In this document: piece after piece, positions 45,329-54,056 of the stretch
Layout of the letters: each line of letters begins with the position of its first letter
How positions within the stretch are numbered: the first letter of the stretch is position 1
Assembly (NCBI GenBank): GCA_014379345.1
Contig: JACMLY010000152.1
Location: 1-64,000 of the forward strand
Origin: Chitinophagaceae bacterium
GTDB taxonomy: Bacteria > Bacteroidota > Bacteroidia > Chitinophagales > Chitinophagaceae
DNA length: 64,000 nucleotides
Direction: 5' to 3'
Notes under the pieces: model-generated
Databases searched by the model: none
What the model was told of the DNA's origin: nothing
The model's input: only the letters and a program-made list of their open reading frames with translations
Position numbers and translations under genes: made by a program

Positions 45329-45478
45329 TACAACGGGCGGCTTGGCAATATGGCGGGGCGACGAATAACGGCAAGCTGTGGTTCTTATCATCATCTTTTG
45401 TAACTTTAATCAGCAGCAGTTACGGGCCGACGATCTTCAAATACCGCCAAATCGACCAGGCTGTAATCCGTTGTACGC
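45329..45478 (+). repeat. attC-like cassette-junction repeat, copy 5 (short GC-rich subfamily)
   Basis: Left arm TACAACGGGCGGCTTGGCAA, right arm ACCAGGCTGTAATCCGTTGTAC (20 and 22 bases, imperfectly complementary around CCGCCAAATCG). The interior has TAACTTTA and CAGCAGCAG. It differs in sequence from copies 1-4 but has the same architecture, about 150 bases. Confidence 0.5.
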
Positions 45479-45522
45479 AACCCCATTGAACGCCCTTCAA
45501 ACGCAAACTAGTAATTTAAGAA

Positions 45523-45954
45523 ATGGCTAAGATTAAAACAACCGAGACAACAAAAAGCGTCACCGACTTCATTAATTCTGTCAGTGATGAGATAAAACGA
45601 AAAGATAGTTTTCAGATCATTGACATAATGCAAAAGCAAACAGGCTTTGAACCAAAAATGTGGGGACCAAGTATTATTGGTTTTGGAAATTATCATTACA
45701 AATATGAAAGTGGACACGAAGGTGATATGCCTCTAGCAGCCTTTTCTCCGAGGTCAACTGCTATTGTTTTCTACTTTTCCGAAGAATTTGAAAATAAAGA
45801 TGAATTATTGCAAAGGCTGGGAAAGCATAAAACAGGAAAAGTTTGCGTTTACATAAAAAGGATTGCTGATATAGATGTTTCTGTATTAAAGAAACTGATA
45901 GCCAATTCAGTTAAGGATACAAAATCTCGTTATCCCAATAAACCAAAGAAATAG
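45523..45954 (+). CDS. DUF1801 domain protein
   Basis: A 143-residue protein starting MAKIKTTETTKSVTDFINSV. It has the DUF1801 / YdhG-like fold: RKDSFQIIDIMQKQTGFEPK, MWGPSIIGFGNYHYKYESGH, and the C-terminal LGKHKTGKVCVYIKRIADID. A paralog lies at 58688-59095, with about 40 percent visible identity. The function is unknown; YdhG-like proteins have been proposed to bind iron. Its 3' side is the place of an IS insertion. Confidence 0.88.
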   Translation: MAKIKTTETTKSVTDFINSVSDEIKRKDSFQIIDIMQKQTGFEPKMWGPSIIGFGNYHYKYESGHEGDMPLAAFSPRSTAIVFYFSEEFENKDELLQRLGKHKTGKVCVYIKRIADIDVSVLKKLIANSVKDTKSRYPNKPKK

Positions 45955-45977
45955 GGCTGCATACAACAGTGGTCACT

Positions 45978-47727
45978 GTTGCACAACGCCAATTTTAAAA
46001 ATTCTCATCTGTAGGTTCGCATTACAATCATTTTAAAGTTTATACGCAGTAGCGATTTTTATTTTTTATAGGGCATTACTGACAGATGAAAAATTTCGAT
46101 TTCCGCTATAGGGCTTAAAATAAGTTTGATTAAACCAGTTTTTATAAGGCGAAAAACTTCCCCGGATTTTGTTTGCAGCATCGCTATTGTTTTAATATTT
46201 GTTTTTGGTGCAGTAAACTTCAGCCACTTCTTCAGGTTATATACCGAGGCTGCCAGCAACAGCATTTTGTTGGCTGCTTTTATTCCTCTTGCATTCAGCC
46301 TTTTCATTCCTGTAAAATTTATAAGAGAGCCCCATACCGGTTCTACGGTGCTGCTCCGTTTTCGTTTCATCACTTTGGCTTTTACTGTTTGCTGTCTTGC
46401 TTTTGCCCTTTCCAGTTCTGCTTTATAAATACTGTGCTGTACTTTTTTTGTTTTTGCTTTATCTGTAATGCAGCTTTTTCTTATCGGACAATTTTTGCAA
46501 TCACTTTGCAATGAAAAATATTTTTTTACCGGATGCCCTCTGCCATCGTCCACTACTCTGCCACTTCCTTTTAATAATTTATTGTTGCGGCAGATGTACC
46601 AGTCGTTTTCTTCATCATATATAAATCCTTCGCTGCCGCTTAATGCGCCACCGAGTAAGGGTATATAGGGTGTAATGTTTTGCTGCTCCAGGTACTGATA
46701 ATTTTCTCCGCTGCTGAATGCACCATCTGCCAGCAGTTTTTCTATCTGCAGTCCGTATTGCTTTAATCTTGTTTGCAACGCTTCGGATATCGTTATTAAA
46801 TCTCTGCAGTCTTTTCCATCTGCTCTAAAACTTTGAGCATTGGTTATAACATGATGCGCTGTATCCACCGCTATCTGTCCGTTGTAATAAAGTTCTCTGG
46901 GTTTGCCTGGCTTTACGGCTATTCTTGCATCGGGGTCGGTGGGACTGTAATGGGTTTTGTTGCTTAAATATTTTCCTCTGTCGCTGCCAGGCATCTCTTC
47001 ATAATTTTTTTCCTGACGCTGGTACCTTGTATCTAATTCTTTTAACTGCCTGCTTTGCTCTTCATCATCTCCATCCATGTGCTGCTGATCTTCATCTGCA
47101 CGGTTTTGTTTTGCTGGTCTTCGCGGCGATGTGTTTGCTTTTATATTTTCTAACAGATATTCATCTACACCTTTACTTACCTGTTTTATTTCCAAACTGT
47201 CTTTGCTTGCATTGGCTTTTAAAAAAGCACCGTCAAGTGCCTGCGTGTGCCCGGCCACCATACCGCTTTGTATACACTTCTCAAATACCTGTTCGAAGAG
47301 TTGTTTGAATACTTCTTCTCCATATAATTGACGGCTACGGCTGATCGTCGAATGCCAGGGCAGCGGTTCATCTATATCATAACCTAAAAATAAACGGATG
47401 CCCAGGCTATCTGCGCAATACTCCACCAGTTTTCTATCGCTGGTAATGTTATTTATATAGCCAATTAAACACATCTTGAAAAATACCACAGGATCAATGC
47501 TCTCCTGCCCTTCGGTGCCATAATAGCTTGTAGTGGCTTTGTATAACCAACGCAGATCAAGTACGGATTGTAAGCGGCGATAATAATTGTCTTTGGGTAC
47601 TAACTGCTCCAACGTAATAGTGTAGAGCATTTTGGGGTGTAGTTGTTTTTTGCCTTGCATAGTTTTTCTGTAGCAACAACCTTGCTCTTTATTCTTATAT
47701 TCACATACTGTGCATTAGTTGTGCAAC
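45978..47727 (-). mobile_element. IS1182-family insertion sequence
   Basis: Bounded by GTTGCACAAC at 45978-45987 and its complement GTTGTGCAAC at 47718-47727, likely the tips of the terminal inverted repeats. Between them lies one transposase gene on the minus strand. The left flank (CATACAACAGTGGTCACT) and right flank (AGGCACAGTGCATTGG) resemble two halves of a cassette-junction repeat, so the element seems to have inserted into one. No obvious target duplication was found. Confidence 0.75.
46059..47660 (-). CDS. IS1182-family transposase
   Basis: A 533-residue transposase. The N-terminal domain has YYRRLQSVLDLRWLYKATTS and LPWHSTISRSRQLYGEE; the DDE catalytic core has ALDGAFLKANASKDS (Asp), LLADGAFSSGENYQYLE (Asp) and TVEPVWGSLINFTGMKRL (Glu). 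A Cys cluster (CKNCPIRKSCITDK) is also typical. The reading frame is complete with no frameshift, so the element may still move. The protein ends with a C-terminal extension (IEIFHLSVMPYKK). It is oriented opposite to the surrounding cassette genes. Confidence 0.93.
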   Translation of the reverse strand: MQGKKQLHPKMLYTITLEQLVPKDNYYRRLQSVLDLRWLYKATTSYYGTEGQESIDPVVFFKMCLIGYINNITSDRKLVEYCADSLGIRLFLGYDIDEPLPWHSTISRSRQLYGEEVFKQLFEQVFEKCIQSGMVAGHTQALDGAFLKANASKDSLEIKQVSKGVDEYLLENIKANTSPRRPAKQNRADEDQQHMDGDDEEQSRQLKELDTRYQRQEKNYEEMPGSDRGKYLSNKTHYSPTDPDARIAVKPGKPRELYYNGQIAVDTAHHVITNAQSFRADGKDCRDLITISEALQTRLKQYGLQIEKLLADGAFSSGENYQYLEQQNITPYIPLLGGALSGSEGFIYDEENDWYICRNNKLLKGSGRVVDDGRGHPVKKYFSLQSDCKNCPIRKSCITDKAKTKKVQHSIYKAELERAKARQQTVKAKVMKRKRSSTVEPVWGSLINFTGMKRLNARGIKAANKMLLLAASVYNLKKWLKFTAPKTNIKTIAMLQTKSGEVFRLIKTGLIKLILSPIAEIEIFHLSVMPYKK

Positions 47728-47893
47728 AGGCACAGTGCATTGGTGCACGGGCGGCTCGACGTTTAAACTTCAGCACCTTCGCTTTACTCGGCATTGGTTA
47801 TGGGGGGACTTTTTCTAAGGAGTTCTGCTTAGTGTAGGCTGACACTGGAACGAACCAAATTCAGGATGTTTTAATACTAAATTTTAATGATCA

Positions 47894-49375
47894 ATGAAAA
47901 CATTCGCATTGCCTTTATTACTTCTCGTCGTTAGTCTTATAGTTAATGGACAAGATAAATCGGAATATAAGAAATCGTATGCTCCAAAGGAACTACAGGA
48001 GGATTTTTTAATTTTTAGAAAAGCATTAGAAACTACATATCCCAGTCTGTACAGATTTACCGACAGTTTAAATTTTCGCAAGTATTTAGATGACCAGTTT
48101 AACAGCTTGGATAAACCTATGAAAGAGCTTGAGTTTTACAAAGTAATAGCTTTAGCTTGTTCAAGATCGCATGATGAACACCTCATTCCTACCCCATCCA
48201 AGAACTACTACCAATATTTGCAAAAAGTAACTCACTATTTCCCATTTTCTTTAAAAATCATCGACAGAAGATTATATGTTTTAAAAAAAGCTAATACTGA
48301 CAATGCCTTACCCATTGGTTCTGAGATTCTTTCTATAAATGGACATTCTGCTGAAGAAATTCTAAATAGATTACTACCAGCCATTCCTTCTGATGGTTAT
48401 ATAGAGTCTTTTAATATTCGGCATCTCGAAGATTATAGCATGACCCAAAATGGAAACCTTTTTGATTTGAATTATCCGATCTTTTTCGAAGACACCACTT
48501 CATTTAAAATAGAGTTTATACATCCAAGGATAAAATCTGAAAAGAAAATAACAATTGTTTTCGGTATTGATTATAAATTGTATAAAGAGTTTTATTGGCA
48601 AAGAATAGGATATAAAGCGCCTTTAGAATTCAATTATTTAAAAAGCAATATAGGTTATCTGCGTATTTCATCCTTTCTTAAATGGCATAGAAATGATTTT
48701 AAACAGGATTTCGATAGCTTGTATGACAGCATCTTTACACAACTAAACCAAAGAAATACCAAGAATCTAATTCTGGACTTAAGAAATAATGAAGGAGGAG
48801 ATAACACGGGGGAAAAGCTAATTACTTATCTTTTAACCAACCCGTACAAACATTACGTTTTTACCGAAGAAAAGTTTATCGGATACCCGCCGGTAGTTGA
48901 TTATTTGGAGAATGGTAAAGATTTGTTCTTTATCGACTCGGTTGTATATAGAACCAGTGCTGGCATGTATAGACTTAAAAAGGAGTATACCGATAAGGAA
49001 CCGCTTTTTAATGAGCAAAACCCCAATAAAAATAATTATAAAGGAAAATTGTACGTATTAATAAATGGTGCTTCCGGTTCTATGGCGTCGGTAGTTGCTA
49101 CTTTTCTGAAAGGTTATAACAGAGCAATATTTATTGGAGAAGAAAGTGGAGGAACAATGGAAGGGAACACGTCGAATGAATACGCAATACTGCAACTGCC
49201 CAATACTAAAATACATATAGAAATCCCTCTTATCAAGAAAGGAAACAATGTAGATTTCATTAAAGGGAGAGGAGTTTTTGCAGATTATTTGGTAACACCC
49301 AAAATAGAAGATATTACAAAAGGAATCGATACTGAACTGCGCTTTGCACTTGAATTAATAACTTCTCAGAAATGA
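47894..49375 (+). CDS. S41-family peptidase, exported
   Basis: A 493-residue protein with a signal peptide (MKTFALPLLLLVVSLIVNGQ). The N-terminal helical domain has ALETTYPSLYRFTDSLNFRK, a PDZ-like part has LPIGSEILSINGHSAEEIL, and the S41 protease domain has LILDLRNNEGGDNTGE (about 295-310) and the Ser nucleophile in LINGASGSMASVVATFLKG (about 395). GEESGGTMEGNTSNEY follows as usual. It probably cleaves peptides in the periplasm. Its cassette-like nature is less sure, because it is larger than its neighbours. Confidence 0.9.
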   Translation: MKTFALPLLLLVVSLIVNGQDKSEYKKSYAPKELQEDFLIFRKALETTYPSLYRFTDSLNFRKYLDDQFNSLDKPMKELEFYKVIALACSRSHDEHLIPTPSKNYYQYLQKVTHYFPFSLKIIDRRLYVLKKANTDNALPIGSEILSINGHSAEEILNRLLPAIPSDGYIESFNIRHLEDYSMTQNGNLFDLNYPIFFEDTTSFKIEFIHPRIKSEKKITIVFGIDYKLYKEFYWQRIGYKAPLEFNYLKSNIGYLRISSFLKWHRNDFKQDFDSLYDSIFTQLNQRNTKNLILDLRNNEGGDNTGEKLITYLLTNPYKHYVFTEEKFIGYPPVVDYLENGKDLFFIDSVVYRTSAGMYRLKKEYTDKEPLFNEQNPNKNNYKGKLYVLINGASGSMASVVATFLKGYNRAIFIGEESGGTMEGNTSNEYAILQLPNTKIHIEIPLIKKGNNVDFIKGRGVFADYLVTPKIEDITKGIDTELRFALELITSQK

Positions 49376-49506
49376 GAACGCATCACGATCTAATAAAGCA
49401 ATCAGGAGACGCCACCTATACGACTAGTGATAGAGACTTCTTTTCTAATCTATATCGGGCAGTGAAATAAACTATCGAATATAGTCCTACGTAAGAGAAA
49501 GTCTTC

Positions 49507-49699
49507 GCCTAACGGCGAATTTATGAAATTGGAGCCGACATTAACACGTCCTTCAGCACTTGCAATTCTATCAGCGTCAGTTCCAGCTGTCGTTTTTCAA
49601 TTCCGCTTTAGAATATAACTTGTACTACATATCTTTATTAGGCACCTGCTGCCCGGCTGAATAACCACGCCCAACAGGATAAATCCGAAAACGCTAGCG
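49507..49699 (+). repeat. attC-like cassette-junction repeat, copy 6
   Basis: Starts GCCTAACGGCGAATTTATG, ends GATAAATCCGAAAACGCTAG; the arms are imperfect complements. The interior has TTTA, 19-base spacer, TATCTTTA (49630-49637), then CACCTGCTGCCCGGC. Together with copies 1-4 and 8 it belongs to the long subfamily. Before it, 49376-49506 holds nothing I can name. Confidence 0.6.
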
Positions 49700-49770
49700 G
49701 TCATTGTATCGACCGTCAGTGCAAACATCAAACAGGCGACAAAAAGCAAGTAAAAAAACAAACTTAAATT

Positions 49771-50151
49771 ATGACAGAAGGACAAAAATCATTACCAAAA
49801 TGGATACTTATAGTATCAGGACTTTTTGCATTACTTGAACTTATGGTAAGTTTATTATTATGCTTTTCACCGCAATCGGTTCTCGAGACCGTTGACCTTA
49901 ACGCAAAAGGCGTTTACTACTTAATTTATATGTGGGCTGCCCGACAATTTGCGCTTGGTTTTATCTTTGGTTTTGCGACATTTAAAAAATCAATTCCTAT
50001 GCTGACAATTGCATATATTTTCCTTTTAGTGATGTTTGTTGGCGACCTCTTTACTGGAATTTCACAAAAAGAGAATTCACTTGTCATTGGTTCTTTAATA
50101 ATGTGTATTATTTCTTCAGCATTGATATTTGCAATAAATAAGAGAAAATAA
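49771..50151 (+). CDS. Small membrane protein, four predicted helices
   Basis: A 126-residue hydrophobic protein starting MTEGQKSLPKWILIVSGLFA. Four membrane segments are likely (about 11-31, 45-70, 76-95, 103-122), separated by short loops; the third contains MLTIAYIFLLVMFVGDLFTG. I do not recognise the family. It directly precedes the YdeI-like gene by nine bases, and both could be one two-gene cassette behind repeat copy 6. Confidence 0.75.
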   Translation: MTEGQKSLPKWILIVSGLFALLELMVSLLLCFSPQSVLETVDLNAKGVYYLIYMWAARQFALGFIFGFATFKKSIPMLTIAYIFLLVMFVGDLFTGISQKENSLVIGSLIMCIISSALIFAINKRK

Positions 50152-50160
50152 TATTTGAGC

Positions 50161-50742
50161 ATGACACCAACATTTTTCGCAAAACAATCCGATTTTAGAA
50201 AGTGGTTAGTAAAAAACCATAAAAAAGAAACAGAGTTGTTAATTGGCTTTTATAAGGTTGACAGCGGAAAACAGAGTATGACCTGGACACAATCGGTTGA
50301 CGAAGCACTTTGTTTTGGTTGGATAGATGGAGTTCGTAAATCCATAGACAATGACTGTTATCAAATTCGTTTTACACAACGAAAACCGACAAGCATCTGG
50401 AGTGCGGTTAACATTCAAAAAATCGGGGTCCTAACTCAACAAGGACATATGCAACCAGCAGGACTTGCAAGTTTTGAAAATCGCAAAGAAAATAAATCAA
50501 AAATCTATTCATACGAAAATGAAGAAGTGAGATTTTCCCGAGAATTTAAAAAGCAATTTAAAACAAACAAGAACGCTTGGAATTATTTTCAATCCCTTGC
50601 ATCATCCTACCGAAAACCCTCGACAAATTGGGTAATGAGTGCAAAGCAAGAGACAACAAAACAAAAAAGGTTAAATGAACTTATCGCAGATTGCCAAGCA
50701 GGGACTAATAAATGGAAAGACAATAAATACAACAAAAAATGA
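50161..50742 (+). CDS. YdeI/OmpD-associated family protein
   Basis: A 193-residue soluble protein starting MTPTFFAKQSDFRKWLVKNH; the ATG at 50161 was chosen over a TTG two codons earlier. It has FYKVDSGKQSMTWTQSVDEA and CFGWIDGVRKSIDNDCYQIR, the family's conserved core, and RFTQRKPTSIWSAVNIQKIG. The YdeI family has been linked to polymyxin or bacteriocin protection in enterobacteria, but a mechanism is unknown. Often found as a mobile accessory gene. Confidence 0.88.
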   Translation: MTPTFFAKQSDFRKWLVKNHKKETELLIGFYKVDSGKQSMTWTQSVDEALCFGWIDGVRKSIDNDCYQIRFTQRKPTSIWSAVNIQKIGVLTQQGHMQPAGLASFENRKENKSKIYSYENEEVRFSREFKKQFKTNKNAWNYFQSLASSYRKPSTNWVMSAKQETTKQKRLNELIADCQAGTNKWKDNKYNKK

Positions 50743-50762
50743 TAGGCAGAAAAGAACAACGA

Positions 50763-51003
50763 ACCGTTACCAATTGGTTTTTGTGCAAGTGTGGCTTCAC
50801 AAACGAACTTCAGCGACTTGCAAATTCAAGCTGTGACCCTGGATGGACAAACAACTTTCAACTTTAGTTCTTAATTTCAACTATATATTTTCAATCAGCA
50901 GCGGTTGTGGGCAGACGGATTTCTAATTCCGCACCTGAACAGAGCCCTTTTCGTTGGCTGCAAGTCTCTTGTGACATACCCTACTGGACTGATTTGTTAG
51001 TCA
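50763..51003 (+). repeat. attC-like cassette-junction repeat, copy 7 (diverged)
   Basis: Left end ACCGTTACCAATTGGTTTTT, TGTGCAAGTGTGG, resembling copy 17 (CCGCTAACAAGTGGTTTTTG). Interior ACTATATATTTTCAATCAGC is promoter-like. The right end is not clearly defined. The 387-bp space up to the VOC gene otherwise shows nothing I can name. Confidence 0.4.
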
Positions 51004-51129
51004 TTGCTACCCCCGCCACCTACAATCAAGAACCAATGTCTATCATTTTAAATTACAGGAAGCAGTATGGGTTTAGGATATGCAGTAAGTGCAACGGACG
51101 ACATCATAAACGACAAACATTCGGACAAA

Positions 51130-51609
51130 ATGAAAAAGACATCATTAATAGTTTTAGTTATTACAGCATCTTTTCTTTCAGGTTTCGCATTTAAGACAGT
51201 AATTTCAAAACAAAATAAAAAAACCACAAAAATGAAAAAAGTAACAGGCATTGGTGGCGTTTTTTTCAAATGCAAAGACCCAAAAAAAATGACAGAATGG
51301 TATCAAAAGCATCTTGGTTTAACCACAAATCCATATGGGGCAACTTTTGAGTGGTACGAAGGTGCAGACGGCACAAAGAAAGGACAAACACAATGGACTC
51401 CGTTTCCCGAAACGACAAAATACTTTGAACCTTCAACTAAGGACTTTATGATCAATTACAGGGTTGAAAACCTGGAAGCACTTGTTGAGGAATTAAAAAA
51501 GAACAGTGTAACCATTGTGGACACTATTGAAACTTACGACTACGGTAAATTCGTCCATATCCTCGACGCAGAAGGAAACAAAATTCAACTATGGGAACCC
51601 AATGATTGA
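51130..51609 (+). CDS. VOC-family protein with N-terminal membrane segment
   Basis: A 159-residue protein. The first 34 residues (MKKTSLIVLVITASFLSGFA) are a signal peptide or membrane anchor, then the VOC domain starts at MKKVTGIGGVFFKCKDPKKM (residue 35, an alternative start at 51232). It continues with LGLTTNPYGATFEWYEGADG and ends with FVHILDAEGNKIQLWEPND, the usual Glu metal ligand being in IQLWEP. The family holds glyoxalases, dioxygenases and resistance proteins. The anchored form is unusual. One of four VOC genes in the array. Confidence 0.85.
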   Translation: MKKTSLIVLVITASFLSGFAFKTVISKQNKKTTKMKKVTGIGGVFFKCKDPKKMTEWYQKHLGLTTNPYGATFEWYEGADGTKKGQTQWTPFPETTKYFEPSTKDFMINYRVENLEALVEELKKNSVTIVDTIETYDYGKFVHILDAEGNKIQLWEPND

Positions 51610-51756
51610 GTATGACAAGATAGTTGGTGGAGAAACCAAATGACTAGCCAACACTAAAGACACACAAGAGGGGCATGGCGCTAACATTGATATTGCCAAT
51701 AACAGTAATTTCACATCGCTTTTTGGCAATACGAACTCTAATCCCAAGGTAACAAA

Positions 51757-52101
51757 ATGAACAACCAACAAGTTTTGCTTAAGAAGAGTTTTAATCAAAT
51801 TGGCGACAAGGTTGACAGTGCATACGAAAATTTTATTCTTGAAAATGTAAATGACCATTGTTTAAGAATCGCAGTTATGCAGGGAGAATATCGATGGCAT
51901 TATCACAAAAACACTGACGAACTGTTTGTGGTGCTGGAAGGCGAACTCAAAATTGAAATCAGAGACAACGACACCTTGTTTTTAAAACCAGGGGAGTTTA
52001 TTAAAATTCCTTCTAAAACAATTCACAAAACAAGTGCTGCTACCAGAACAGTAAATTTATGTTTTGAAAAAACTGTAGAAGACACGATTTTTGTTGACTA
52101 A
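51757..52101 (+). CDS. Cupin-domain protein
   Basis: A 114-residue single-domain cupin starting MNNQQVLLKKSFNQIGDKVD. It has WHYHKNTDELFVVLEGELKI (metal-binding HxH(x)4E motif) and the second cupin motif with LKPGEFIKIPSKTIHKTSAA. Members bind a metal and small acids; the substrate is unknown. The 150-bp space before it holds GCGCTAACATTGATATTGCC, a possible short junction repeat. Confidence 0.88.
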   Translation: MNNQQVLLKKSFNQIGDKVDSAYENFILENVNDHCLRIAVMQGEYRWHYHKNTDELFVVLEGELKIEIRDNDTLFLKPGEFIKIPSKTIHKTSAATRTVNLCFEKTVEDTIFVD

Positions 52102-52241
52102 ACCTACTTGTCAAAAAAATATGCGGCAATTGTGTAGATAATGAGCTAAATATATTTGAAATGAACTGCAAATTTGTTCAACCTATTATGACAAAAAAGT
52201 GGTAATAATAAAGTGAACCTTTTTACTGAGACAAAAACGAC

Positions 52242-52490
52242 CGCTAACATTGCATTGTATGCAATTGGGCGGGCATTAACGCATGCTTCGACAATTGTAA
52301 TTCTATCAGCGTCTGCTCCGACCTATGTTTTGCATTTGAGCTTTAGAATATAACTTGTACTGTATATCTTTATTTAAGTCCTGCCGAATGGCGGAATTGC
52401 GCGATAACAAACCTGCCTGACGGCAGACAGGCCTTCTTACCGTTAGGTAGGTGACCATGCCCCAACAGCATAAATGCGAAAACGTTGGAC
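52242..52490 (+). repeat. attC-like cassette-junction repeat, copy 8
   Basis: Starts CGCTAACATTGCATTGTATG, ends CATAAATGCGAAAACGTTGG; R-box-like tips CGCTAAC and GTTGGAC are both visible here. The arms are imperfect complements. Interior has TTTA, 19-base spacer, TATCTTTA (52365-52372), CCGAATGGCGG and CCTGCCTGACGGCAGACAGG. It is the longest and most complete copy. Confidence 0.65.
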
Positions 52491-52519
52491 GAGACACATT
52501 ATTAAAGTCATACAATAAA

Positions 52520-53488
52520 ATGAAAGCGGCAGTTCGTTCAAAATATGGTTTACCCGGGGATTTAAGGATAAAAGAACTTGAAATACCAACTCCAAAGGAC
52601 AATGAAGTGCTGATAAAGGTGCATGCGACAACTGCAAACAGAACTGATTGCCATGTACTTTTAGGCAAACCATTTATCATGAGGTTTTTTACAGGATTAT
52701 TTAGACCACGATTATCAATTATCGGATCTGACTTTACGGGGCAAGTTGAATCAGTCGGCTCAATGGTGCAATCATTTAACGCAGGTGATAAGATTATGGG
52801 ATTCGGCGGTGTATTTGGCTGTGGTTCTCATGCACAATATTTTACATTACCGGAAACTACAGCAACAAATGCAATGATAATTATGCCTGGCAACCTGACT
52901 TATGACCAGTCAGCTGCTTGCCTGGAAGGAGCATTTTATGCTGGTTCCGGTATCATCCAATTAGCACCAAAAGCCGGACAAAAAGCATTGGTGTATGGTG
53001 CAACAGGTGCAATAGGCTCATCCTATGTTCAATTTCTTAAATACTATAATGTTTATGTTACTGCAGTTTGCGATGGTGAACACAGTGAATTAATAAAATC
53101 ATTAGGAGCTGACAAAGTTATTGACTACAAAAGGGAAGATTTCACGAAAGACACCGAAAAATATGATTATGTTTTTGATTCGGTAAATAAAACAGGTTTC
53201 TTCAAATGCAAACCCCTATTAAAAAAGAAAGGAATTTATGCTTCATCCGGCGGTTTTGAGTATCTATTCCTGGCTTTCTTTACATCGATATTTGGGGGAA
53301 AGAAAGTCATATTCCACGTTCCCAAAGACGTTACCGGAACACTTGGTTTTATAAAGGATCTGATTGAAAAAGGGAGCTTCAAACCGGTTATAGACAGAAT
53401 GTATCCAATTGATAAGATAGCCGAAGCATTTACCTATGTGGCAACCGGTCAAAAAATAGGTACTGTCATCATTACAATGAATGCTTAG
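52520..53488 (+). CDS. NAD(P)-dependent alcohol dehydrogenase (MDR superfamily)
   Basis: A 322-residue medium-chain dehydrogenase starting MKAAVRSKYGLPGDLRIKEL. It has GSDFTGQVESVGSMVQSFNA, the Rossmann site ALVYGATGAIGSSYVQFLKY, and LIKSLGADKVIDYKREDF. The zinc ligands of classical alcohol dehydrogenases are missing, so it is a quinone reductase-like member. The exact substrate is unknown. It is next to a convergent HxlR gene and may be controlled by it; it heads a cluster without internal repeats. Confidence 0.88.
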   Translation: MKAAVRSKYGLPGDLRIKELEIPTPKDNEVLIKVHATTANRTDCHVLLGKPFIMRFFTGLFRPRLSIIGSDFTGQVESVGSMVQSFNAGDKIMGFGGVFGCGSHAQYFTLPETTATNAMIIMPGNLTYDQSAACLEGAFYAGSGIIQLAPKAGQKALVYGATGAIGSSYVQFLKYYNVYVTAVCDGEHSELIKSLGADKVIDYKREDFTKDTEKYDYVFDSVNKTGFFKCKPLLKKKGIYASSGGFEYLFLAFFTSIFGGKKVIFHVPKDVTGTLGFIKDLIEKGSFKPVIDRMYPIDKIAEAFTYVATGQKIGTVIITMNA

Positions 53489-53518
53489 CAATTTGCAATA
53501 GGTGCAACAATTTTCACA

Positions 53519-53932
53519 TTATTTAAGATGGTCTTTTATTAACGCTTTTCTAACCTCGCCTTGTAACTTCATTCCACCTTTTACCAGCTTTACTGCATGT
53601 TTATGTTTGTTTAAATCAACTGGCTTATGTTTTAAACTCCAATTTCCTATCTCAACCATTATCGGTAAAAGATCAATACCTTTTAAAGTAAGGCTATAAA
53701 TATTTTTTTGTTTATGGCCGGGATCATCTGCTTTACTTATTATTCCTTCCTGCTCAAGCATAACCAACCTGTCTGTTAAAATATTAGAAGCTATCCCTTC
53801 TTCCGACTGCATTAATTCCCTGAAATACCGCTTTCCTTCAAACATAATATCCCTGATAATAACCAGACTCCATTTATCTCCAAATACTTCCATTGTAAGA
53901 TTTACAGGGCAATACGATCTGTGCTTTTCCAT
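53519..53932 (-). CDS. HxlR-family transcriptional regulator
   Basis: A 137-residue winged-helix regulator starting MEKHRSYCPVNLTMEVFGDK, with the conserved Cys in YCPVN that often senses electrophiles. It has WSLVIIRDIMFEGKRYFREL, GIASNILTDRLVMLEQEGI and KNIYSLTLKGIDLLPIM. The gene is divergent from the membrane protein at 54057, and the intervening region carries the repeated word CAACCAGTTGCATTT (53952-54004), a likely operator. It probably controls the neighbours. Confidence 0.92.
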   Translation of the reverse strand: MEKHRSYCPVNLTMEVFGDKWSLVIIRDIMFEGKRYFRELMQSEEGIASNILTDRLVMLEQEGIISKADDPGHKQKNIYSLTLKGIDLLPIMVEIGNWSLKHKPVDLNKHKHAVKLVKGGMKLQGEVRKALIKDHLK

Positions 53933-53949
53933 TTTTTAACTTATTTTAA

Positions 53950-54009
53950 AAACCAGTTGCATTTTACAATTAGTTATTTATATTTGCAACCAGTTGCATT
54001 TCGCAACTA
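53950..54009. promoter_or_regulatory. Candidate HxlR operator region
   Basis: AACCAGTTGCATTTTACAAT at 53950-53969 and CAACCAGTTGCATTTCGCAA at 53988-54007, two direct copies 39 bases apart between the divergent regulator and membrane-protein genes. Direct spaced repeats like this suit a dimeric winged-helix protein, but binding is not shown. Confidence 0.5.
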
Positions 54010-54056
54010 CTGCAAAGATACCCAAATCAATACTATTAATGATTTAAAATTATAAA

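Noticed and set aside
47600-47794. 64-codon minus-strand frame overlapping the IS right end
   Set aside because: Overlaps the transposase start and crosses the IS tip; most likely a chance frame.
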